Below are positions 1 through 9,361 of a DNA stretch of 38,277 nt, one piece after another. Position numbers and translations under genes: made by a program. The stretch covers positions 1-38,277 of the IMG/VR virus record IMGVR_UViG_3300043803_001662; one strand, 5' to 3'. Within the stretch, counting starts at the first letter, position 1. Every line of letters begins with the position of its first letter. This DNA comes from a virus. The notes under the pieces were generated by a model. It was not told the DNA's origin, made no database searches, and worked only from the letters and a program-made list of their open reading frames with translations.

Positions 1-1983
1 GTTCAACAAAAAAGCATAGCAACATCAATTGACAAGCGGCTCCAGGCCGCCACCGATGCCGGCCAGATTGTGGCCCTGACGCAGGCGCAAACTAGGGCGC
101 GCGTCGCCGCCAGGGGCGCCGCCAGAACAGCCGCCGGCAGGTCTCCAAATTTTGACGACGCGATAAGTGCAGTTGGCGCTGGCACGCAAAACCGCGCGGA
201 AAGCAACCGAAGGCTTCTTGGAGCGCAACTTGACTACTGGGGTGGAGGCATTTCGTCGTTGTTCAATGGGCTTGGGTTTGCGGCCCGGCTCGCTGGGCGC
301 GCCAATGCCCCAATGCCAGAGTCGCAGGATCTTCGCAGGCAGCGGCTTGAGGCAGCCAGAGGCGATCGCGTCGCCGAGCGGAATGCAGTTCAGACCGAAA
401 TCGACAGGCTTCGCCCACTTGCAGAGCAGGACATTGGTCTTTTCACGACACTGACAGGCACGTCCGAGGCTGTCGCGAACGCCTCTCGCGAATTTTCACG
501 GCTCCAACTTGTGCTGATTGCGCTCAACGAGTCAGCCTCGCAGGACGACATTTCGCGATTTTTCAGGTCGGCGCGTGAGGGCGGCTTGGCCCTTGAGGCC
601 GCTCAAAACCAAGCAGCCGAGGCCATTCGCGCTGGGATCCCGTCGGCGCTCGCGCTTTCTGGGTACATCGACAGGCTCGCTGGAGAGATCGACGCCGCCC
701 AGAAAGAGATCGCGAAAGCGCAGCAGGAGTTTGCGCAGCGTGGCAGCGCCCCGACGCAGGCGGACTTTGACGAACTCAATAGACAGGTGTCGGCCGCGCA
801 GGCGAGGATTGACCGTGGCCGTGCGGCACGCGAGCAGGCCCAGGCCCGCGCGGCAGAACTTGAGCAGCGACGCATCGTTGATCCGCAGTCAACGCTTGAC
901 GCTCGACGCCAGCGGGCAGAAGCGAATCTTCAGGCGTCGGGCGCGGAGTCCGGCATTATCGCGCGCAGGATCAGAGAACTTGAGGCGCGCCGCGCGCGGG
1001 CCGAGGCGGCTGTCTCGCAGCGGCCGGATAGCGCGTTCGTTCGACGTCGTGCCGATCGCGAGATTTCGGCCATCAACGAGGAGATGAAGGCGATTGAGGC
1101 CGCCACGCTCGGCCTAAAGCGGTTCACAGAGGCACTGGCCCGCGCGTCAGCGGAGGCCGAAAGCAACCTGCAGGCTGCAAGGCAGCGCGATGACGACATT
1201 CGCCGGCAAAGCCTCGCGCCGGGCCGCGGGGCGGCCTTGCCGACCCAGGCAGAGCGAGACCGCGCAAGGAGGAATGTAGAGGAGCAGCAAGTAGCAAACA
1301 GGGCTGTTGAGCAGGCCGTTGCTCAAGAGCGAGACAGGCTTGAGCGGCTCGCGCAAGATCCGCAAAACCCACTCAGCGAAACTTTTCGTCGGCTTCGAGA
1401 GATCGACGAGCAGTTGTCGTCTGGTGCAGGCACTGAACGGGAGAGGCAAAGGCTCATCGAGGAGCGCCGCTCGCTTCAGCAGCGGGTCGACAGTCAGATC
1501 GACGAGTCGCCAGCGGTCCGCGCCGCGAGAGACAACAGCACAAGAATCGAGCAGCGCCAGACGGCCGAGGACCGCGGCCGCGATCTCGCCATGACGCCGG
1601 CGCAGCGGGCAGCAAGAGAGTTCGGGCAGCAGGCCCGCGACCTGACCGCCGAAATGAATCGCATCAACGCGCCAAATGCCGTCAGAGGCGCGAACATGAG
1701 CCGCCTCGCTCTTGAGGCCGCCCAGCAAGTTGCCCCGATGGTCATGGGCTTTCGCGAGGAGCGTCTCAACGCCGCGCTCCAGGGTCCGTCGCGGGCAGCG
1801 CTCAATGTGGCCGACGTCAACACGATGGAGGGTCAGCGGGAACTCAACCGACTTCTCCGCGGTGACGACGCCAACCGCGACGTCAATCTCGTCGAACTGC
1901 AGAAGCAAACTGAAAAACTTCAGGAAGTCGTGGACGCTATCCGCGATCAGGATCGGGCCGCTGTTGTCGAACTTCGAGGGTAA
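1..1983 (+). CDS. Coiled-coil virion protein, 3' part (tape-measure candidate)
   Basis: The frame is open from base 1, so the N-terminus lies outside the window and the GTG at 70 is only an internal codon. About 660 residues are visible. They are rich in Ala, Arg, Gln and Glu with long heptad-like stretches (repeated patterns such as RRIRELEARRARAEAAV and EQQVANRAVEQAVAQERDRL) and no catalytic motif. The end is charged and helical. Directly downstream genes look like tail or baseplate proteins, and this position, composition and length fit the C-terminal part of a tail tape-measure protein. An internal virion protein is the alternative. The coiled coil is seen directly; the tape-measure role is inference. 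Confidence 0.55.
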   Translation, partial: VQQKSIATSIDKRLQAATDAGQIVALTQAQTRARVAARGAARTAAGRSPNFDDAISAVGAGTQNRAESNRRLLGAQLDYWGGGISSLFNGLGFAARLAGRANAPMPESQDLRRQRLEAARGDRVAERNAVQTEIDRLRPLAEQDIGLFTTLTGTSEAVANASREFSRLQLVLIALNESASQDDISRFFRSAREGGLALEAAQNQAAEAIRAGIPSALALSGYIDRLAGEIDAAQKEIAKAQQEFAQRGSAPTQADFDELNRQVSAAQARIDRGRAAREQAQARAAELEQRRIVDPQSTLDARRQRAEANLQASGAESGIIARRIRELEARRARAEAAVSQRPDSAFVRRRADREISAINEEMKAIEAATLGLKRFTEALARASAEAESNLQAARQRDDDIRRQSLAPGRGAALPTQAERDRARRNVEEQQVANRAVEQAVAQERDRLERLAQDPQNPLSETFRRLREIDEQLSSGAGTERERQRLIEERRSLQQRVDSQIDESPAVRAARDNSTRIEQRQTAEDRGRDLAMTPAQRAAREFGQQARDLTAEMNRINAPNAVRGANMSRLALEAAQQVAPMVMGFREERLNAALQGPSRAALNVADVNTMEGQRELNRLLRGDDANRDVNLVELQKQTEKLQEVVDAIRDQDRAAVVELRG

Positions 1984-1985
1984 TC

Positions 1986-2354
1986 ATGCCAGACATTTCC
2001 TACGGTATCTCGCTGACGGTCAACAAGGACAACCTTGTGAACCAAGTCGCCGTGTCCAACATCACGGCGGCCATGAGCAATGTTGGCCTCAAGAGCGTGA
2101 CGTACACGCTCTCTACCAACACGACGAGCATCTCAACGGCAAACCTGTCGTCCGTCGGCGTGGCGTTTTTGCGAAACCTCTCAACGGCCGCCGCGTCCAC
2201 GGCGCAGATTGGCATCGCTGCCGGCGGGTCCTTTGCGTCGTTCGCCACGCTCCGGGCCGGCGAGCCGCAGTTAATTCGGCTGTCCTCAGGCACCGACTAC
2301 GTGGCCATCGGCACGGCCGGCACGCGGCTTCGCGTTGACATTACGGAGGGGTGA
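1986..2354 (+). CDS. Small virion protein, probable beta-rich tail or decoration subunit
   Basis: 122 residues starting ATG, two bases after the upstream stop, with GAGGG just before it as ribosome binding site. The protein is rich in Thr, Ser, Ala and Val, has almost no Cys, and alternates short hydrophobic strands with turns (SVTYTLSTNTTSISTANLS, QLIRLSSGTDYVAIGTAG). There is no signal peptide or membrane segment. Its style resembles the 117-residue protein at 9974, and both sit among virion genes. A structural role is inferred from composition and neighbours. I do not recognise the family. Confidence 0.6.
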   Translation: MPDISYGISLTVNKDNLVNQVAVSNITAAMSNVGLKSVTYTLSTNTTSISTANLSSVGVAFLRNLSTAAASTAQIGIAAGGSFASFATLRAGEPQLIRLSSGTDYVAIGTAGTRLRVDITEG

Positions 2355-2356
2355 CG

Positions 2357-3400
2357 ATGCCAAAACTAGTCAAGGAAATCACGTCTGGACAGTCGAACGA
2401 GCGGTCGGCCGCCGGCGGCGGGCTGGCCGACACATCTGTCCGCACTTGGAGGGTGATTCTGTCGTCTCCGTCCGAGGCGTATGACATCCAGAACACCGTT
2501 GGCGTCAGGATCGGCGACCTGCACCCGGTCAACACCTCGGTCCCGTGCGTGTCGATTTCAGAGCGGCCAGACGGCGACTCTCGCGTCGTCAGGTTGGTCA
2601 CGGCGACGTATAGCACTACGGCCGGCTCGACTCAAAATGATCCGAATTCGCAGCCGCCGGACATCCGGCCAGCGCGGTTCACCATTTCATCCGCGCCCAT
2701 CGAACTGCCGGCCGACAAGTGGCGGATGATCGAGAATCACCTCGGCGCGGAAGAAATAGGAGACTTGGTAGATCCGCTCAACCCTGTCAACGATCGATAC
2801 GACGGCGTCACCGTGCTTGAGCCGCTCATCACAATCAGCATTGAGCAGTTCGAGTCCAGCGCCACTGGGAACCTCATCGCGATAGGAGACATCAACAGCG
2901 ACGACACTAACTTTGGCGCGCTTGAGATCAAAAAGAATAAATGCATGCTGCGCAGCATCAGCGTGCGGCCTGTCGTAGAGACATTTGGCGCAACACTATA
3001 CCGCGGCTTCACTCGCTCTTACGAGTTCGCCATTCACTATCGCGGCTGGTATATCGACCAGATACTGGAGGGGTTCAACATCAAAAACCAGAACCTCAAC
3101 GGCGTCGGCGTGTGGAACGAAGGGCTGAACCTCCAGCATGAGGACGGCAAGGTAGCGCAGCCGCTCAGGCTTGCGGACAACACAAACGGCAAAAAAATGA
3201 GGGCAGTCATTCCGATCGCGACTTTGGACGGCGGCTGGATGCAGCGGCCAAGCGCGCAGCCGGTTGCGCTCAACATCGACGGCACTCCAAGAAACGCCGA
3301 GGCCAATGGCGTGCTGCGCAGAAAATACGTCACGCAGTTTCAGCGAGTGTTTGGCCCCAACTTCGTCAACCTGGGCGTTCGCATTCAAGACATCCTCTAA
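2357..3400 (+). CDS. Phage structural protein, tail or baseplate type
   Basis: About 347 residues. I prefer the ATG at 2357 because GGAGG at 2345-2349 sits seven bases upstream; the GTG at 2351 overlaps that ribosome binding site. Mixed alpha/beta protein without membrane segment. Visible stretches include TSVRTWRVILSSPSEAYDIQN near the start and EFAIHYRGWYIDQILEGFNI near residue 230. Its stop overlaps the next start by one base (TAATG), so it is translationally coupled to the 118-residue gene. Position between the coiled-coil protein and the large repeat protein points to tail or baseplate. No specific family recognised. Confidence 0.6.
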   Translation: MPKLVKEITSGQSNERSAAGGGLADTSVRTWRVILSSPSEAYDIQNTVGVRIGDLHPVNTSVPCVSISERPDGDSRVVRLVTATYSTTAGSTQNDPNSQPPDIRPARFTISSAPIELPADKWRMIENHLGAEEIGDLVDPLNPVNDRYDGVTVLEPLITISIEQFESSATGNLIAIGDINSDDTNFGALEIKKNKCMLRSISVRPVVETFGATLYRGFTRSYEFAIHYRGWYIDQILEGFNIKNQNLNGVGVWNEGLNLQHEDGKVAQPLRLADNTNGKKMRAVIPIATLDGGWMQRPSAQPVALNIDGTPRNAEANGVLRRKYVTQFQRVFGPNFVNLGVRIQDIL

Positions 3401-3756
3401 TGAGCGAAAAAGGCAACCAATTTGGGCCTGTTCTGACTGACCGCATCATTTCTGTGGTCAAGCGCGTGGAGTCTATGCCGTATGGCGGCAAGGCAGGAAA
3501 GATCCAGACGCGCTTTGAAGATATGCCTGCGCCAGGCGGCGGCCGCCTCCGCATCGGCAAGACCACGGCCACCTGGACAAAGAACACGCTGATGACGATC
3601 CCGCTCTACGAAGAGGGGACGCCGCCGAATGAAACGACCAGCAATGCCACGCTCGAAGGCTGCGTGAACCACTGGGGGACGGTGCAGGCGAACAGGTGGG
3701 TCGGCCTGCAGCGCGGGCCGAAGGGCGTCTACTACCTTGTCGTCTCGGAGTGCTGA
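3400..3756 (+). CDS. Conserved-looking virion-module protein of unknown function
   Basis: 118 residues, start ATG overlapping the previous stop by one base; its own TGA overlaps the next ATG in the same way. The sequence is soluble and basic in the middle (GGKAGKIQTRFEDMPAPGGG) and ends in GVYYLVVSEC. No catalytic motif, signal peptide or membrane helix is visible. Strict coupling on both sides says it is made together with the large repeat protein at 3756, perhaps as a partner, connector or chaperone. That role is inference. Confidence 0.55.
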   Translation: MSEKGNQFGPVLTDRIISVVKRVESMPYGGKAGKIQTRFEDMPAPGGGRLRIGKTTATWTKNTLMTIPLYEEGTPPNETTSNATLEGCVNHWGTVQANRWVGLQRGPKGVYYLVVSEC

Positions 3757-6700
3757 TGCTCTTTGGCTGCACTAACTGCTGCAGTTGCACCAAATGCACT
3801 GACGGCGCCCCAAAACGACTGATCGTCTCGCTGGACTACCCTCCAGGCAGCGGCGAGACGCTTCTGGCGGACGACGCGAACCCGCCGGCCTACGGCGCGG
3901 TCACGACCAACTGCGAGCCTGTTGGGAGCGAGTTCCCGATCATCTCCGTCACGCTGGACAACGCTGGCGACGGCTACACCACTGCCCCTACGCTGACGCC
4001 AACGCCATCGGGCGCTGTCCTTGTAACGGAACTTCGACGGGCGCTTGAGTCCGTCGAGGTGACGGCTGGCGGCTCCGGCTACACCACGACGCCGACTGTG
4101 TCGATTACAGGCGGCACAAAAGCAACGCAGGCCACGGCCGTGGCGGTCATCAAGGGGGGCGGCACGGCGGCCACGGTGACGGCGGCCGGAGCCGACTATA
4201 CGTCGCCGCCGACGGTGTCCGCCGAAGGCGGAACGGGACTCCAGGCCACTGCGGTCATGTCGGGGTATGTCTACGAAATCACACTTGCCCAGCAGGGCGA
4301 CGGCTATACATCAACGCCGACGGTGACGATCACAGGAAACGCCACGGCGACGGCCACTGTGGCGGACGGGAAAGTCACTGGGATCACCGTCACGGCGGCT
4401 GGGTCTGGATACACCTCCGCGCCGACAGTCACGGTCAGCGGTGGCGGCGGCTCCGGCGCCGCGGCGACCGCAGTGCTGCGGTACAGAGTCTCGTCTGTAA
4501 CCGTGCAGTCAGGAGGCAGCGGCTACGGTCTTCAGGCGCCGCTCATCTTTACCGGCGGCGGCGGCAGCGGCGCGGCCGGAACGCTGCAGGTTTCTGGCAG
4601 CGTGGACGAGGTCATCGTTACCGACGGCGGCGACTACTTCAACCGTCGGCGAACGGACGGAACCAACACGCAGGATTGGCCGACCGTGACGTTCTCTGGC
4701 GGCGGCGGCAGCGGCGCACAGGCGACTGCATACTTCGGCGCTGGCCCGATCAACGCGGTGTCCGTATGGAGCGGCGGCGCCTACGAGGAGCCGCCGACGC
4801 TGGCGTTTTCTGGTGGCGGCGGCAGCGGCGCAGAGGCAACGGCCTACATCGCCTACCAAAGCACCAACGAGATTGGCATCGACATCGGCAAAGCCGACTG
4901 CACGGCCCGCATCGAGACGGCGTTTTGCACCGGCACGGACAGTGAGGCGTACCCAATTGCACCGTGCCTGGGCTGCGGAGGTCGCCTGTATTACGGCGGC
5001 GCGACAGACCCGCCGACAGATGCAAGATACGGCGAAGCAATCCTAACCATTGTCACACCTCTGACGTCGGGTGCGGCAGGTTCGCCGTCCGGCCGGTCCG
5101 ACGTTGTCGCCGGCCAATTCCGAAATCTCAATGACTTCGACTACACCCCAGGTGGCGAGTACATCTACGTCTATGTCGGACAAGTGTGGGGCGTTAGCGG
5201 CGTCGATGTCTACGACGAGCGGCTTTACGTCAAGCGTTTTTTTAGTCGCGTGCCGCCAACTGGAGGCTGGATCGTCCGCGATCAGCCAGAGTCCGCAGTC
5301 AACGCAGTTCTATCGCCTGTCTTGAAGCAGTCGGAAGACCTCGCCGGCCAGCCGTTCTGGTGGATAGAGTCATTCAGCGTTGTGTCAGGCGGCGAGAATA
5401 TGGTGGCTGGGGCTGGCGGCAACGAACTATTGTCGCCGGACGATGACGTAAACTATCCGTATCCATACGAGTCTTTATCTGCCGTCAACGCGGTGTACAC
5501 CTACTCCACGCCGGTGGTCAATGCGTTTGGCAATGCCACGCTGTTCTCGTCGCCGCCGCAGTTTGCGTACACGTTCTCGCCAGTCGGCAACGGCAAGGAC
5601 TACACGCTGACTGGAATCTCTATTTCTAGCGCCGGCAGCGGAGGCCCGTCGGACGGCCAGTATTACACGACTCTGTCGTTCTCCACTGGCTACCCATCAC
5701 CGTCGCCGACTATTTCGTTTACCGTTTCCGGCGGCAGTGTTCAGTCTGTGTCCATCGACTCCGCAGGCACTGTTCGAGGCGGCGCCTCGTTGCAGTCGGT
5801 CGAACTGCCGGAGCAGGCGGAGTTTGCATATCCGCCGCGAATCTTGATCGGAAGAAGCACCCTCCAGGCAACTACAACGTACAGTGAGCCGACAGTGACG
5901 GCCTCGGCGCCGCCGGGGTCGGCTACCTTCTCGGTTACGCTGGACGAAGGCGTCGATGCCAACGGCAATCCATACTGGTTCGTCACGGCGGTCACGATCG
6001 TTGACGGAGGGTCCGGCTACCTGGAGCCTGTAGGGCTTGATTTCTCAGTTGCTGGCCCGAACGGCATTGAGGCCATTCCGGCCGTCGTCGTGGCGTCGCC
6101 GCCTGGACGCGAGGAGCCGACGCTGTCCATCGGCGGGTCTGGCGACTTTACGATTGCCTACACCTACGAATCGTCGTGCGACTGCTGGGTTATCTCCGAT
6201 GTTACGGTGGTCGACGGCGGGAGCGGATACACAAACGGGCAGTCGGCGACCATCATTCTTGGCGAAGAAGACAACGAGATCACGGCGGCCGATCTTGTCA
6301 TCAACACCGTGCTGGAGGAGCCGACAGTCACGGCGACGGTTTCTGGCGGATCGGGCGCGCAACTCACGGTGACGCTGGAGTACATCGCGTACCTCAACGT
6401 ATGGTCGATCCTCTCGATCTCCATCGTCTCTGCCGGAACTGGCTACGCCGACGGCGCGGAGATTGTCTTCTCTGGTGGCGACCAGGATGATTCATATGCC
6501 TACGCGACGATCACGGCCGATCAAGACGGCGTGATCACTGGCGTTCAACTCGGCAATGCGGGAGCGTTCTACGACGACACCGGACAGGCATCGTCGGTGA
6601 CGGTGAACGCCGCCGGCGCGTACTACAAGCAGCGCACGGAACTAGAGACTATATCCATCGTCTCTGGTGGGCGGTATTTCAATCGCGTCATCACAGTCAC

Positions 6701-6920
6701 CGAGACGCCGCTGCCGGATGTTGAGTGCGACGGAGAGGTCAGCGAGGAGGCCGGCTGGGAGTTGCTTCGCTACAAGCCGGCGGCAAAAGAATACGAGGTC
6801 GGCGATGAGTACGATGTCGAAGTCCAGGCTGGATGCTGGACGAACTTTTCGACATACTACGATTTCACCAGAGTCCGCCGCTGCGGCTTTCCGACCGTGA
6901 CGCTCCGGTTCGAGAAATGA
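3756..6920 (+). CDS. Large glycine-rich repeat protein, probable fibre or baseplate adhesin
   Basis: 1054 residues from the ATG at 3756 that overlaps the upstream TGA; a longer in-frame extension upstream runs antiparallel to good gene spacing and is rejected. The first 20 residues are Cys-rich (C-x2-CC-x-C-x2-C). Residues about 70-390 hold at least eight repeats of roughly 30-40 residues with the pattern V-x-V-x-x-G-G-S-G-Y-T-x-x-P-T-V-T-x-S-G-G-G-G-S-G-A-x-A-T-A. More divergent copies (VVDGGSGYTNG, IVSAGTGYADG) recur near residues 740-920. A middle domain lacks repeats, and the C-terminus has paired Cys. The pattern suggests a repetitive beta-structure as in phage fibres or adhesins. No enzymatic motif is visible. 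Confidence 0.7.
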   Translation: MLFGCTNCCSCTKCTDGAPKRLIVSLDYPPGSGETLLADDANPPAYGAVTTNCEPVGSEFPIISVTLDNAGDGYTTAPTLTPTPSGAVLVTELRRALESVEVTAGGSGYTTTPTVSITGGTKATQATAVAVIKGGGTAATVTAAGADYTSPPTVSAEGGTGLQATAVMSGYVYEITLAQQGDGYTSTPTVTITGNATATATVADGKVTGITVTAAGSGYTSAPTVTVSGGGGSGAAATAVLRYRVSSVTVQSGGSGYGLQAPLIFTGGGGSGAAGTLQVSGSVDEVIVTDGGDYFNRRRTDGTNTQDWPTVTFSGGGGSGAQATAYFGAGPINAVSVWSGGAYEEPPTLAFSGGGGSGAEATAYIAYQSTNEIGIDIGKADCTARIETAFCTGTDSEAYPIAPCLGCGGRLYYGGATDPPTDARYGEAILTIVTPLTSGAAGSPSGRSDVVAGQFRNLNDFDYTPGGEYIYVYVGQVWGVSGVDVYDERLYVKRFFSRVPPTGGWIVRDQPESAVNAVLSPVLKQSEDLAGQPFWWIESFSVVSGGENMVAGAGGNELLSPDDDVNYPYPYESLSAVNAVYTYSTPVVNAFGNATLFSSPPQFAYTFSPVGNGKDYTLTGISISSAGSGGPSDGQYYTTLSFSTGYPSPSPTISFTVSGGSVQSVSIDSAGTVRGGASLQSVELPEQAEFAYPPRILIGRSTLQATTTYSEPTVTASAPPGSATFSVTLDEGVDANGNPYWFVTAVTIVDGGSGYLEPVGLDFSVAGPNGIEAIPAVVVASPPGREEPTLSIGGSGDFTIAYTYESSCDCWVISDVTVVDGGSGYTNGQSATIILGEEDNEITAADLVINTVLEEPTVTATVSGGSGAQLTVTLEYIAYLNVWSILSISIVSAGTGYADGAEIVFSGGDQDDSYAYATITADQDGVITGVQLGNAGAFYDDTGQASSVTVNAAGAYYKQRTELETISIVSGGRYFNRVITVTETPLPDVECDGEVSEEAGWELLRYKPAAKEYEVGDEYDVEVQAGCWTNFSTYYDFTRVRRCGFPTVTLRFEK

Positions 6921-7168
6921 AACACTGCATCTATAACAGCACCCGATGCGTCATCTGCCGGCGGCCGCTCCCGCCCGAGGGCCGCGGACACAAGCGGCAG
7001 TGCAATGCCGGCCTGGGGGACATCGTCGCTGCCGGGCTGGAAGCCGTCGGGGTCACGAAGGAAAGGGTGTCTGCGGTGCTTGGGAGGCCGTGCGCGTGCC
7101 CCCAGCGGCAGGAGGCGCTGAACCAACTGGGCGCCAAATACCTGGGAATTGGCGTGGACAACGAATAG
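6917..7168 (+). CDS. Small Cys-rich, probably zinc-binding protein
   Basis: 83 residues. The ATG at 6917 overlaps the stop of the repeat protein (ATGA). Cysteines at C-x6-C-x2-C near the N-terminus, then C about 15 residues later, and a later C-x-C (RPCACPQRQ) suggest one treble-clef or zinc-ribbon-like site. There is no membrane segment. It is coupled to the virion gene, so it may be an assembly helper, but nothing in the sequence proves a function. Confidence 0.55.
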   Translation: MKHCIYNSTRCVICRRPLPPEGRGHKRQCNAGLGDIVAAGLEAVGVTKERVSAVLGRPCACPQRQEALNQLGAKYLGIGVDNE

Positions 7169-7189
7169 GCTACTTGGCACCATATATCC

Positions 7190-7489
7190 ATGCCCGGCGA
7201 CCACCACTTCACGATCCACGGCGTGCGCTGGCTCCTCCGGTTCACGCGGCTGCGCGGAGACGCCGCCGGCTGGGCCTATCTGCCGGACGCCAAGAACCCG
7301 CGGATGAAGCGGAAGATTCTGATCGACGAGCGGCTCAAGGGCCGCGCCCGCATGGAGACGATTCTGCATGAGTGCATCCATGTCTCGTTCCCCACGGCCA
7401 GCGAAGAACACGTCACCGAAGCCGCCCGCGACATCACCAGGGTCCTGTGGAGCCTCGGGTACAGGCTCGACGAGTCGAAGTCTCCTTGA
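7190..7489 (+). CDS. HExxH zincin-like small protein
   Basis: 99 residues. It contains ETILHECIHVSFP near residue 57, an HExxH zinc-peptidase signature, followed by a Glu-rich SEEHVTEAARD segment 10-15 residues later that could supply the third ligand. It is short for a full metallopeptidase, though many phage-borne zincin-like proteins are of this size. No Shine-Dalgarno sequence is visible before the ATG; the upstream 20 bases are unusually AT-rich (CCATATATCC). The HECIH motif is seen directly; peptidase activity is inference. Confidence 0.6.
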   Translation: MPGDHHFTIHGVRWLLRFTRLRGDAAGWAYLPDAKNPRMKRKILIDERLKGRARMETILHECIHVSFPTASEEHVTEAARDITRVLWSLGYRLDESKSP

Positions 7490-7511
7490 CGCCGTCGTCG
7501 CAGATCTGCCG

Positions 7512-7718
7512 ATGACGCACAGCGGCGTCGGCTACTGGATGGACAGGATCTCGGCGGATGCCAAGGCGGAACTAGAAGAGATCAAGCGGCAGTATCGCTC
7601 CGGCGCCATCAAGGCGCGGCGTCGCACGCTCGCAAGGGCGATTTCACGGCACCTACGAGAGCGTGGCATCTGCTCGATCGGTCACTACGGAGTCGAGGCA
7701 TGGCTGCAAAAGGGCTGA
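7512..7718 (+). CDS. Small helical hypothetical protein
   Basis: 68 residues from the ATG at 7512; the frame is open further upstream but only inside the previous gene. Highly basic and helical (EEIKRQYRSGAIKARRRTLARAISRHLRERG) with a C-terminal GVEAWLQKG that resembles the end of a helix-turn-helix recognition unit. It overlaps the phosphoesterase start by 19 bases. A nucleic-acid-binding role is possible but unproven. Confidence 0.45.
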   Translation: MTHSGVGYWMDRISADAKAELEEIKRQYRSGAIKARRRTLARAISRHLRERGICSIGHYGVEAWLQKG

Positions 7719-8857
7719 AGGCCGCGATCATCTCGTCGCTGCCGGCAGAGACGCCGGCCGCTGACGCCGAGCAGGTGACGCAGCGGCAGGACGGCGACAC
7801 GCTGGAGGCAAAGTCAACGTCTCGGCGGATCAAGACCGTCGAGGACTTGCTGCGGCACATCGAAGCCGACATGACGCGGTACGAGGTGGCGGCGAGCGAG
7901 GCCACGAAATGGGAGTGCGGCGACGGGTCCGGGGGCGCCCTCGAACTCCATCGCGTCTTCGTCCGGCTCAAGCCGAAGGCCGGTCCGGGCGTCCGCGAGT
8001 GCGTCGAGGCGATGATTGCGGCGGCCTCCAAAGATCTGCGTCGCAAGGGCGTCGCGAAGCCGGCCAAGAGAAGCGGCCTCTGGCAGGTGGTCGTCGTGTC
8101 GGACGTTCACTTCGGGAACTACGCCTACCACGGTACGACCGGCGGCGGCAACTACGACCTTCACATCGCCGAGAAGGCCGTGCGGCGGGCGTCTGGCGAA
8201 CTCCTCGCCGTCGGCGACGCCATGAAGCCGGCCAGGAGAACGATCGCGTTCCTCGGTGACTTGCTGCACTACGACAACCCGCGCGGCCAGACGACCTCGG
8301 GGACGCAACTGGAGCGGGACGGCCGCCTGCAGAAGATGCTGCAGGTCGGCTGGGACTGCCTGCTGGAGATCGTCGAGCGGTCGGCCGAGAAGGCGCCGAC
8401 GGACGTTCTCGTCGTCAACGGGAACCATGACGAAACCTTAAGTTGGGCCTTTCAGCGCGTGCTGCTGGAACGGTTTCGCAACGACGGCCGCGTCGCCGTG
8501 TCGGAGGCGTGGACCGGCCGGCAGTACGCCACGCACGGCAAGAACCTGCTGGGCTTCGCCCACGGCCACAAGGCCAAGCGGAAGTTGGGGCAGATCATGG
8601 CGCTGGAGCAGCCGCGGCACTGGAGCCACGCGGTCTGCCGCGAGTGGCACACCGGCCACTACCACTCCCAGGCCGCGGAGTGGCAGCGACCCATCGAGAC
8701 GATCGACGGCGTCATCGTGCGGACGGCCCCGGCCCTCTGCCCGCCGGACGACTGGCACTCGGAGAACGGCTTCATCGGGTCGCGGCGGGCGATGGAGACG
8801 TTCGTCTATCGGCCCGAGGGCGGGCTGGTGTCCATGCACGTTGCGGGGGCCGACTGA
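7700..8857 (+). CDS. Calcineurin-like metallophosphoesterase
   Basis: 385 residues. All signature motifs of the binuclear metallophosphoesterase fold are present: DVHFGN at 135-140, GDLLHYDN at 186-193, NGNHDE at 240-245, a GHGH-type His near 288-290 and GHYH at 319-322. About 120 residues before the catalytic domain are charged and may be a regulatory or DNA-binding extension. Phage members of this family are often annotated as nucleases or Mre11-like enzymes, but the substrate cannot be read from the sequence. It sits directly before two nucleotide-metabolism genes, so nucleotide or DNA turnover is plausible. Fold assignment is strong; substrate is inference. Confidence 0.88.
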   Translation: MAAKGLKAAIISSLPAETPAADAEQVTQRQDGDTLEAKSTSRRIKTVEDLLRHIEADMTRYEVAASEATKWECGDGSGGALELHRVFVRLKPKAGPGVRECVEAMIAAASKDLRRKGVAKPAKRSGLWQVVVVSDVHFGNYAYHGTTGGGNYDLHIAEKAVRRASGELLAVGDAMKPARRTIAFLGDLLHYDNPRGQTTSGTQLERDGRLQKMLQVGWDCLLEIVERSAEKAPTDVLVVNGNHDETLSWAFQRVLLERFRNDGRVAVSEAWTGRQYATHGKNLLGFAHGHKAKRKLGQIMALEQPRHWSHAVCREWHTGHYHSQAAEWQRPIETIDGVIVRTAPALCPPDDWHSENGFIGSRRAMETFVYRPEGGLVSMHVAGAD

Positions 8858-9361
8858 ATGGCTACGCTGTCCCACAATACGCCGGCCGATTGGCTCCGCA
8901 TCGCCTGCCAGGAGGCGGCCGCCGGCAGCGACGACCCGCACACCCAGAACGGCGCCGTGCTGGTGCCGAAGGCCGCCGCCTACGTCTGCATCGGCGTCAA
9001 TCGAGTGCCGCGCGGCGTGTGGGCTGCTCCAGATCGGCTCGCGCGGCCGGAGAAGTATCAGTACATCGAACACGCGGAGCGGGCCGCGATCTACAACGCC
9101 GCGCGCGTTGGGACGCCGACTCTGGGGGCGACGCTCTACTGCCCCTGGTTTGCCTGCATGGACTGCGCCAGGGCGATCATCATGGCCGGCGTATCCGAGG
9201 TCGTCGGCCATGTCCGGCCGCGGGCGGCCACGCCGGAGCGGTGGACGGCGAGCATCGTCAAGGCCGAGGCCATGCTCCGCGAGGCGAACGTGTCGATGCG
9301 GTGGCTCGCGGAGCCGCTGGGGGTGACGATCCGATTCGACGGCGAGGAGATGGAACTGTGA
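8858..9361 (+). CDS. Deoxycytidylate (dCMP) deaminase family protein
   Basis: 167 residues; ATG directly follows the phosphoesterase stop. Zinc-dependent cytidine/dCMP deaminase signature: HAERAAI with His72 and Glu74, and a second ligand pair C100-x2-C103 in the PWFACMDCARAII segment. dCMP deaminase converts dCMP to dUMP, raising dTTP supply for phage replication. The following gene is a dNMP kinase, consistent with a small nucleotide-pool cassette. Length fits the dCMP deaminase family. Another deaminase substrate cannot be excluded. Confidence 0.85.
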   Translation: MATLSHNTPADWLRIACQEAAAGSDDPHTQNGAVLVPKAAAYVCIGVNRVPRGVWAAPDRLARPEKYQYIEHAERAAIYNAARVGTPTLGATLYCPWFACMDCARAIIMAGVSEVVGHVRPRAATPERWTASIVKAEAMLREANVSMRWLAEPLGVTIRFDGEEMEL

